Shown here: in pieces, positions 57,862-64,000 of the stretch
How the letters are laid out: every line of letters starts with the position of its first letter
Numbering within the stretch: the stretch's first letter is position 1
Source of the DNA: Patulibacter minatonensis DSM 18081
GTDB taxonomy: Bacteria; Actinomycetota; Thermoleophilia; Solirubrobacterales; Solirubrobacteraceae
Length of the DNA: 64,000 nucleotides
Direction: 5' to 3'
Assembly (NCBI RefSeq): GCF_000519325.1
Contig: NZ_KI912613.1
Location: 1,837,252 to 1,901,251, forward strand
The notes under the pieces: model-generated
Database searches by the model: none
What the model was told of the DNA's origin: nothing
Seen by the model: the letters and a program-made list of their open reading frames with translations, nothing else
Translations under genes and position numbers: made by a program

Positions 57862-57999
57862 CGACCCGAGTATGCCTGAGCGGTCGAACGCCGTAAGCCG
57901 GGGTGATCGGACGTCCAGTCGCGAGCGCGCGTTCCGTCCACCGGTCGGTCGTCCGCGACGGCGCGCGCCGCCGCGGACGACTGGAGCGGGGGTGGTCCG

Positions 58000-58803
58000 C
58001 TAGAGCGTCTTCCGCAGGTACGCCGAGACGTCGGCCAGGACCTCGTCCTGGTTCGTCTCGTTGAAGATCTCGTGGCGGGCGCCGGGGTACGACTTCTGCT
58101 CGAGGTTGCTCAGACCGAGGCCCTCCATCGCCGCCTTCGAGATCTCGTACGGCGCGAGGGGGTCCTCCTCGCCGTGCAGGTAGAGCGTCGGGACGTCGCC
58201 GATCGGGTCGGCGGCGGCGATGACCTCCACCGCGGTCTTCAGGGACAGCAGCGTCGGGCGGATCAGCGGACCGTGGTAGATCAGCGGATCGGCGGCGTAG
58301 GCCTCGCCGACGGCGTCGTCGCGCGAGAGCATGCCCGGATCGATCGGCACCTCGGGGATCGGGTCCATGTCGAGCAGCGCGAAGATGCCCGGGTTGCCGC
58401 CGACGACGGGGCCGGAGAGGACCCAGGCGTCGGCCGGCGTCAGCCCGCGCTGCATGGCGCGGGTCGTGATCAGCCCGCCCATCGAGTGGCCGAGCGCGAC
58501 GACGGGCACGCCGGAGAACTCCTCGCGCGCCGCGGCGAAGACCGTCGCGTAGTCGTCGACGAGGACCTCGAGGTCCTCGATCAGCCCGGGCGTCCCGTCG
58601 GACAGGCCGTGTGCCTGGTGGTCCGGCGCGACGACGACGTAGCCGTCGCCGTTCAGGTGCTTGGCGACGTGGTCGTAGCGGGCGGCGTGCTCGCCGATGC
58701 CGTGGGCCAGCACCACGAGGCCCCGGACGTCGCCGTCCGGGGTCCAGCGGTGCACCACGATCTTCCCGTTGGTGCCGGTGGTGTCGGTCGTCTCGTACGT
58801 CAT
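58000..58803 (-). CDS. monoacylglycerol-lipase-like alpha/beta hydrolase
   Basis: 267 residues. The N-terminal block VLAHGIGEHAARYDHVAKHL and the nucleophile elbow ALGHSMGGLITTR near residue 106 match bacterial monoglyceride lipases. Asp in YLHGEEDPLAPY and His in PGARHEIFNE complete the triad. It releases glycerol and fatty acid from monoacylglycerol. Its ATG overlaps the stop of the upstream hydrolase (ATGA). It is the last gene of the neutral-lipid operon. Confidence 0.9.
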   Translation of the reverse strand: MTYETTDTTGTNGKIVVHRWTPDGDVRGLVVLAHGIGEHAARYDHVAKHLNGDGYVVVAPDHQAHGLSDGTPGLIEDLEVLVDDYATVFAAAREEFSGVPVVALGHSMGGLITTRAMQRGLTPADAWVLSGPVVGGNPGIFALLDMDPIPEVPIDPGMLSRDDAVGEAYAADPLIYHGPLIRPTLLSLKTAVEVIAAADPIGDVPTLYLHGEEDPLAPYEISKAAMEGLGLSNLEQKSYPGARHEIFNETNQDEVLADVSAYLRKTL

Positions 58804-59633
58804 GTGGTGGCGGCCTTCCTCTTCTCGTCGACGCGGCGCGTCGTGGTCAGGATCGTGTGGGCGACGAGTGCGGGGTCGTCGAGCATCGGCACGTGCCCGC
58901 AGCCCGGCAGGCGCATGAGCTCGACGGGCCCGATGTTCTCGAGCAGCGGCCGGCCGTAGCGCCCGAAGGGCAGCACGCGGTCGCGGTCGGCCCAGCCGAT
59001 GGTGATCGGGTAGTCGGCGTCGGTCTCGCGCGGCGGCAGCGGCCGGTCGTGCACGATCCAGTCGAGGAACCCGTCGACGATCGAGCAGGCGCGGGCGTCC
59101 TCGAGCAGGTCGCGCGCGTCCTCGTACGACACGCGGTCGCCGCGCTCCGCGACGGTGCGCAGGCCCATGCGACGGGCCCAGGCCTGCTTCAGCAGGCGGT
59201 CCGAGAGGCCCGGGGTGCGGTGGGCCATCGCCACCGACTGCCGCATCATCTTGACGACGCGGTCGAGCTCGCGGCGCCCGTTCCAGCCGCCGGCCGGGGA
59301 GACCGCGACGACCGAGAGCGCCCGGCCGCGCCGGCCCAGCTCGAGCGACAGCCAGCCGCCGAGGGAGTTGCCGGCGATGTGCGCCTTCTCGATGCCCTGC
59401 TCGTCGAACTGGCGCTCCATGTCGTCGGCGATGGAGTGGATCGAGATCTCGTCGTCCGGTCCTGGGTGGACGCCGCCGGCGTGCCCGAGGAGCGACGGCG
59501 CGAAGACGTCGTGCTCCTCCTCGAGGGACGGCAGCAGGTGCCGCCAGACCCGCCAGGATCCCGTGAACCCGTGCAGGATCACGAGCGGCGACCCCTCGCC
59601 GCCGCGGTGGAACGGGGGGATCCCGTCGCTCAT
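58800..59633 (-). CDS. alpha/beta hydrolase of the neutral-lipid operon
   Basis: 277 residues. The oxyanion block is LVILHGFTGSWRVWRHLLPS, the nucleophile is in IAGNSLGGWLSLELGRRG, the acid in IGWADRDRVLPFG and the His in LPGCGHVPMLDDP. Start and stop both overlap neighbours by four bases (ATGA at 59630-59633 and 58800-58803). An esterase or lipase acting on acylglycerols or wax esters is the likely role; exact substrate unknown. Confidence 0.88.
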   Translation of the reverse strand: MSDGIPPFHRGGEGSPLVILHGFTGSWRVWRHLLPSLEEEHDVFAPSLLGHAGGVHPGPDDEISIHSIADDMERQFDEQGIEKAHIAGNSLGGWLSLELGRRGRALSVVAVSPAGGWNGRRELDRVVKMMRQSVAMAHRTPGLSDRLLKQAWARRMGLRTVAERGDRVSYEDARDLLEDARACSIVDGFLDWIVHDRPLPPRETDADYPITIGWADRDRVLPFGRYGRPLLENIGPVELMRLPGCGHVPMLDDPALVAHTILTTTRRVDEKRKAATT

Positions 59634-61039
59634 CGGCGGACCTCGGCCCGGGCGTCGGTGCCGCCGAGGGCCAGGACCTCGTCGAACGCCTCCGCGAGAC
59701 ATCGGCGGAGGGTCTCGGGCTCGGCGATCGCGGCCTCGTCGTGGTTGACCGTGACGCAGCAGGTCTCCCAGTGGCTGACGAGCACGATCATCGCCGCGCA
59801 CCCGGGCAACGGACCGAACGCGTAGAACCGCAGGGCCTTGGCCCCGGCGATGAAGACGTCCTCGTCCGGGATCCCGGGGATGTTGCTGACCTGGACGTCG
59901 CTGCCGGCGGCGACCTGGGCCACGAGGCGCGACAGGAGCGGGCCGGGCAGGCGGGCGAGCACGGGCGCGACGCTGTCGATCGCGTCCAGCGCGACCTCCT
60001 TGCGCAGCGCACCGACGACCGCGCCGACCGCGTGCATCCGCTCGGCCGGGTCCGCGATCGTCAGCGGCCCGGCGAGCCGGGCGCCCGCGAAACGCGACGC
60101 GGTGCTCGCATCGCCGGGCTTCGGGATCGCGATCGGCAGCGCGATCGGCAGCGACTCGATCGGCGTCCCCGTGGCCTCGTGGTACCGGTGGAAGCCGCCG
60201 AGGACGGCGGCGAGGTACGCGTCGTTCAGGGTGGCGTCGGCCGCCCGGGCGGCCGCCCGGAGTCCGGGAAGGGGCAGGTCGAGCGCGAAGAACCGCCAGT
60301 CGCCGCTGCGGTTGGCCAGGGCCGGCGACGGCGGGGCGGCGACCGGGCCGAGAACCCGCCGCAGGGACCGCACGTACCGGGCGCTCTCGAGGACGGTGCG
60401 GTCCGGGCGCAGCGCCTTGTGGCCCATGCCGGGGAGCCGCATGATCCCGCGCGTGAGGGTAGCGGTGTCGCGCCGGAACGCGGTCACCAGGGCGCTGGTG
60501 CGCGCCACGGGGAGCGGCAGCGGCTGCGGCTTGTCCCGGGTGGGCTCCCGCTTGCGCGAGTGCATCTTGCCGAACAGCTGCATCCCCGACCGGCCGTCGA
60601 GGATCGCGTGGTGCATCTTCAGGACGTACGCGGCGCGCCCGTCCTGCAGGCCCGTGATCAGGGTCGCCTCCCACGGCGCGCGGTCGCGGTCGAACGGGGC
60701 CTGGGCGATCGCCGCGACGCGGTCCATGACGTCCTGCCAGGTGCCCCCGTCGAGGTCGGAGCGGAACACGTGGTGGCGCAGCTCGAACCGGGCGTCGGTG
60801 ACCCACGCCGGATAGCCGAGCCGCCCGACGTCCACCCGCTGGCGGAACCGCGGGACCATCCGGCTGCCCCACTCGTGCGTGGACACGAAGCGCGTCCACT
60901 CCGGGGCCACGTCGAGCTCCTCGACCGCGATCACGGTCGAGTGCAGCAGCGGATCGGCCTCGGCCCGCCAGAGCACGGCCTCCATCGCGTTGAAGTCCGA
61001 GAGCCCCCAGTCCGGTGGCGTGTCGTTCGTGGTGCTCAT
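59630..61039 (-). CDS. WS/DGAT wax ester synthase / diacylglycerol acyltransferase (chromosomal copy)
   Basis: 469 residues. The catalytic motif is KMHHAILDGRSGMQ near residue 142. It is paralogous to the island enzyme over the whole length: FNAMEAVLWRAEADP, SRMVPRFRQRV, LNDAYLAAVLGGFHRYHEA, DVQVSNIPGIPDEDVFIAGA and CCVTVNHDEAA all have close counterparts. The ATG overlaps the stop of the gpsA remnant (ATGA). It makes triacylglycerol or wax ester and sits with two hydrolases and an acyltransferase fusion, forming a storage and turnover unit. Confidence 0.93.
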   Translation of the reverse strand: MSTTNDTPPDWGLSDFNAMEAVLWRAEADPLLHSTVIAVEELDVAPEWTRFVSTHEWGSRMVPRFRQRVDVGRLGYPAWVTDARFELRHHVFRSDLDGGTWQDVMDRVAAIAQAPFDRDRAPWEATLITGLQDGRAAYVLKMHHAILDGRSGMQLFGKMHSRKREPTRDKPQPLPLPVARTSALVTAFRRDTATLTRGIMRLPGMGHKALRPDRTVLESARYVRSLRRVLGPVAAPPSPALANRSGDWRFFALDLPLPGLRAAARAADATLNDAYLAAVLGGFHRYHEATGTPIESLPIALPIAIPKPGDASTASRFAGARLAGPLTIADPAERMHAVGAVVGALRKEVALDAIDSVAPVLARLPGPLLSRLVAQVAAGSDVQVSNIPGIPDEDVFIAGAKALRFYAFGPLPGCAAMIVLVSHWETCCVTVNHDEAAIAEPETLRRCLAEAFDEVLALGGTDARAEVRR

Positions 61040-61161
61040 GCGACGGCGTGCCTCTCGCTCTCGGGGGCGCTGCGGCCGAGGCCGCGGCAGGGATCCGCGG
61101 AGCCGGTCGTGGTGCCCCGGGAGCCCGCCCCGAGGACGGCGACGCGCCCGATCCGGTTCAC
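61036..61161 (-). pseudogene. gpsA: internally deleted gpsA remnant
   Basis: A 41-codon frame from GTG 61161, which overlaps the HAD-PlsC stop (GTGA), to a TGA that overlaps the WS/DGAT start (ATGA). The beginning VNRIGRVAVLGAGSRGTT is the GpsA nucleotide-binding start. The end CRGL...SERHAVA aligns with YRGL...SERHEVA, the end of the island GpsA. Roughly 295 codons between them are missing without breaking frame or coupling. It cannot be an active dehydrogenase. It may now serve only to couple translation. Confidence 0.75.
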
Positions 61162-62633
61162 GCGCGGTCCCCGACCGGCAGGCTCACGTGCGCGGAGGCG
61201 GGCCAGTGGTCGAGGGCGTCCTGCATCAGGTCGCGGACCTCGTCGCGGTGGTCGCCGACGGTCTCGGGACGCCAGCCGGCGGTGTCGACGGGCGGGAGGA
61301 CGATCGCCTCGACGATCCCGGGCCGGATGACCTGCGCACCGCGCCACTGCACCTGGTCGATGCCGCGGAAGACGATCGGGACGACCGGGACCTCGGCCTG
61401 CATCGCGATGTGGAACGGCCCCTTCTTGAACGGCGCCATCCGCGGCGTCGGGGTGCGCGTGCCCTCGGGGGAGACGACGACGGACGTCCCCTCCTTCAGC
61501 CGCTGCACCAGCGGCTGCATCTTCTTCTGCGCCGCCTCGCGGTCGTTGCGGTCGATCAACGCGATGCCGGCGAGCTGGAAGAGCTGGCCGAACATCGGGA
61601 CGTTCTTGGCCTCGGCCTTCGCCACCCCGGTGAAGTCCTGGCGCAGCAGCTTGGCGACGACGATCGTGTCGATCTTGCTGCTGTGGTTGAAGACGAACAG
61701 GCACGGGCGCGAGTCCCACAGGTGCTCGGCGCCCTTCAGCACCCGCACGTCGACGCCGGCGGCGGCGAGGCTGACGTCGGCCCCGACCCCGAAGGCGATG
61801 TCGAGGAACGACCGCCTCGAGCGACGCGCGAGGCCGATGCCGCCGGCGACGCCCATCGCGCCGGCGAAGCTGCCGTAGAACGCGGCGGTCCGGACGGCGT
61901 CCTTGATCGTCGCGCGCGGCGTCGGGTCGACGCAGTCGAGGACCGGCCAGCCCTCGCGGGCGGCGGCGCGCCGGAGGTCGTCGTCCGGGGCGATCGCGGC
62001 GGACGTCGCGCACGCCAGGAGCATCGGGACGTCCTCGCCGCCGTTGGAGTAGCCGAAGGTGTCGTCCATGTCGCAGCCGAGCTGCTTGGCCAGCCCGACG
62101 ATGCGCGCCGCCTTCTCGGGGCCCCACACCGGGTCGCCCTCGGTGCGGCCGGTCAGGAGCCCGTCCTCGCCGACCTGCACCGCGGTGCACAGCACGTGGT
62201 CGAACTCGAGCGCCTTGGCGATCGGGGTGGTCTGGAACGGCAGCGCCGACGACGCGAGGACGAGCGTGTGGCCCATCCGGCGGTGCGTCTCGAGGATCTC
62301 GTACGTCTCGCGGCGCAGGCGGCCCGCGGTCTCGTGCTTGAACAGCGACGCGCCGGTGGCGTAGAGCTCGGCCTCGGAGAGGCCCTCCCACCGAGCGAGC
62401 GACGAGTTCAGGAAGGCGATGAACGACTCGGCGTCCTTCAGGCCCTTGCGGGCGGCCTGGACGAGGGAGGCGATCTCGGCGGGCCCCATCTGCCGGTTCT
62501 TCAGGCGGTCGCGGTAGAAGTCCGCGGCGGAGAAGCCGTCGATCAGGGTGCCGTCGTAGTCGAAGACGGCCATGACGGAGGGCCCGCGCGGGGCGGCCTC
62601 GATGCGTTCGACGAGCTCAGCGGTGGTCGTCAC
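61158..62633 (-). CDS. HAD-IB phosphatase / 1-acylglycerol-3-phosphate acyltransferase fusion
   Basis: 491 residues in two domains. The first half is a SerB-like HAD hydrolase with the nucleophile in VMAVFDYDGTLIDGFSA. The second half is a PlsC acyltransferase with the HX4D motif in FVFNHSSKIDTIV near residue 315 and the substrate motif VSPEGTRTPTPRM near 388. Such fusions make phosphatidate and can dephosphorylate it toward diacylglycerol. That supplies WS/DGAT downstream. First gene of a five-frame overlapping operon. Confidence 0.92.
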   Translation of the reverse strand: MTTTAELVERIEAAPRGPSVMAVFDYDGTLIDGFSAADFYRDRLKNRQMGPAEIASLVQAARKGLKDAESFIAFLNSSLARWEGLSEAELYATGASLFKHETAGRLRRETYEILETHRRMGHTLVLASSALPFQTTPIAKALEFDHVLCTAVQVGEDGLLTGRTEGDPVWGPEKAARIVGLAKQLGCDMDDTFGYSNGGEDVPMLLACATSAAIAPDDDLRRAAAREGWPVLDCVDPTPRATIKDAVRTAAFYGSFAGAMGVAGGIGLARRSRRSFLDIAFGVGADVSLAAAGVDVRVLKGAEHLWDSRPCLFVFNHSSKIDTIVVAKLLRQDFTGVAKAEAKNVPMFGQLFQLAGIALIDRNDREAAQKKMQPLVQRLKEGTSVVVSPEGTRTPTPRMAPFKKGPFHIAMQAEVPVVPIVFRGIDQVQWRGAQVIRPGIVEAIVLPPVDTAGWRPETVGDHRDEVRDLMQDALDHWPASAHVSLPVGDRA

Positions 62634-63056
62634 GCGGCACCTTCTTGTGTCGGATCTTCGTCATCGGACGCTGCTCCCCGAGACCCTCGTCCGCCCGGTC
62701 CGTCCCTCCGCGAGGTCGGGGACGTCGGGCTCGATGGCGTCGGACACGGCGGTGCGGGTCCCCGACCGGGGGTCCCGGCACGGCCCCGTCGAGGTTAGGG
62801 CCTGGGCCGCGCGCGGCCATCCCCCTGCGGCGGCGATTCCATCCCCCGAAGGGGTCGGCAGCGTACGCCGGGGCTCGCGGGGCGCGTGCCGGAGATCCCC
62901 CGTCACCACTGAGGATCCGGCGTCCGAGGCACGTCGTTCACCGGACGATCACGGGTCCCGCGGGGCACGGCGGCGGCACCCCCGAACGGGTGGCCGACGC
63001 GGGCGGCGAACGGCCGCTGCGGGCGCAGGACGTCGCGCACGGGGTACGTTCCCGTC
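62634..63056. other. divergent intergenic region
   Basis: 423 bases between the lipid operon (leftward) and the HMG-CoA-lyase-like gene (rightward). The right end carries TACGTT at 63045-63050. I see no convincing gene; the short frames present are Arg/Pro-rich. The leftward operon promoter probably lies near 62640-62700 but no clear box is visible. Confidence 0.55.
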
Positions 63057-63950
63057 GTGAGCACCACGTTGCCCCCGTCCGTCGAACTCCGCGAGGTCGG
63101 GCCGCGTGACGGCCTGCAGGTCGAGGAGCCCAAGTCCGTCGAGGAGCGCATGGGTCTCGTGCGCGCCCTCGCCGCCGCCGGCTTCTCGGCGATCGAGGTC
63201 GGGTCGTTCGTGTCGCCCAAGGCCGTGCCGGCGATGGCGCAGAGCGCCGAGGTCGTCCAGGCGTGCAAGGAGCTCGGCGGCTTCCGGGTCGTCGGCGTCG
63301 CGCTGAACGGCCGCGGGGCGACCGACGCCGTCGCCGCCGGGGTCGACGAGATCACGGCCGGCGTCTCGGCGTCCGAGGGCTACAGCCAGAGCAACACGAA
63401 CATGTCGATCGAGCAGGCGCTCGTGCACGTCGAGAAGATGTGCGAGGTCGGGCGCGACGGCGGCGTGGCGGTCGATCTGATGATCTCCTGCGCCTTCGGC
63501 TCGCCGTACGAGGGCGAGATCGCGCCGTCCGAGGTCGCGAAGGTCGTGCAGCTCGCCCGCGACGCCGGCGCCACCACGATCTCCCTCGCCGACACCACCG
63601 GCATGGCGACCCCGCGCGGGATCGGCGAGCTCCTCGAGGAGGTCGGCACCGACGTCGGGATGCACTTCCACGAGACCCGCGGCACGGGCCTGGCGAACGT
63701 CTACGCTTCGCTGCTCGGCGGCGTCACGCGCTTCGACGCCTCCGTCGGCGGTCTCGGCGGCTCGCCGTTCGCGAAGGGCGCGGCCGGCAACGTCGCCACG
63801 GAGGGCGTCGTCAACCTGCTCGACGACCTCGGCGTCGACACCGGCGTCGACCTCGTCAGGCTGCTCGACGCCGCGACGCTGCTGCACGACCTCGTCGGCC
63901 ACGACCTGCCCAGCCCGGTCTTCAAGGCGGGACCGCGGATCGCGGCCTGA
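63057..63950 (+). CDS. HMG-CoA-lyase-like aldolase with Cys-to-Ser change
   Basis: 297 residues from GTG 63057, six bases after TACGTT. The DRE-TIM barrel motif is VELREVGPRDGLQVEE. GVSASEGYSQSNTNMSIEQA, ISLADTTGMATPRGIGELL and MHFHETRGTGLANVYAS with the metal-binding HxH follow. The signature that reads GGLGGCPYA in HMG-CoA lyases is GGLGGSPFAKGAAGNVATE here, with Ser at residue ~236 instead of the catalytic Cys. It may cleave a related acyl-CoA (leucine or isoprenoid catabolism) or have lowered activity. Confidence 0.88.
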   Translation: MSTTLPPSVELREVGPRDGLQVEEPKSVEERMGLVRALAAAGFSAIEVGSFVSPKAVPAMAQSAEVVQACKELGGFRVVGVALNGRGATDAVAAGVDEITAGVSASEGYSQSNTNMSIEQALVHVEKMCEVGRDGGVAVDLMISCAFGSPYEGEIAPSEVAKVVQLARDAGATTISLADTTGMATPRGIGELLEEVGTDVGMHFHETRGTGLANVYASLLGGVTRFDASVGGLGGSPFAKGAAGNVATEGVVNLLDDLGVDTGVDLVRLLDAATLLHDLVGHDLPSPVFKAGPRIAA

Positions 63951-64000
63951 TCCGGCCCGACCGCCCGGGGTCGTCCGCCGGGGCGGGACGACCGCCGGCC

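Noticed and set aside
1-64000. CRISPR arrays, rRNA genes, insertion sequences
   Set aside because: No regularly spaced repeats, rRNA-like stretches or transposase motifs were seen.

Overview
The window is a high-GC chromosome segment with short intergenic gaps and many GTG starts. At least 16 genes carry a TAnnnT -10 box only 6-9 bases before the start codon (leaderless transcription). The gene set includes F420-linked enzyme families, two WS/DGAT acyltransferases, CGNR and PucR regulators and L,D-transpeptidases. All of this points to an actinobacterium, and I infer a Thermoleophilia-type organism (Patulibacter/Solirubrobacter-like). That placement is inference, because there is no rRNA here.

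Left chromosomal part (1-9.5 kb): fatty-acid and alcohol catabolism (acyl-CoA dehydrogenase end, thiolase, aldehyde dehydrogenase, HSD10-like SDR, GMC oxidoreductase), a 7Fe ferredoxin, an Mce/Mla-type ABC ATPase and moeA.

Central part (9.58-24.70 kb): the most interesting region. A 15-kb block is bounded by a 54-bp direct repeat (53/54 identical). The right copy is the 3' part of an intact tRNA-Ala(CGC) gene and the left copy is an isolated 3' tRNA fragment, which is the classic mark of an element integrated at a tRNA gene. The block carries a CYP153-type alkane hydroxylase with its 2Fe-2S ferredoxin and ferredoxin reductase, a GMC alcohol oxidase, an acyl-CoA synthetase, a degenerate second AMP-binding protein with a micro membrane ORF, a MaoC-like protein without its catalytic dyad, a WS/DGAT, a G3P dehydrogenase, two paralogous TetR regulators and a PucR-type regulator. 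Read together, this is a portable n-alkane-to-acyl-CoA-to-wax/triacylglycerol module. No integrase is visible.

Right chromosomal part (24.7-64 kb): a GGDEF cyclase, a Pro-rich protein, a patatin, an ECF sigma factor plus MGMT, F420-type and FMN enzymes, a CFAS-like methyltransferase, two L,D-transpeptidases, PEP carboxylase, a two-component system, a CGNR regulator with a probable operator shared with a VOC/PPOX operon, GH3, an AlkC-like protein and AzlCD. Near the end lies a tightly overlapping neutral-lipid operon (HAD-PlsC, a gpsA remnant, WS/DGAT and two alpha/beta hydrolases). It is followed by an HMG-CoA-lyase-like gene whose signature Cys is Ser.

A cross-link between regions: the chromosomal lipid operon has an intact HAD-PlsC gene but an internally deleted gpsA of 41 codons, still coupled by ATGA to WS/DGAT. 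The island has an intact gpsA preceded by what looks like a remnant of the HAD-PlsC N-terminus. The two loci look like reciprocally eroded copies of one lipid-synthesis cassette.
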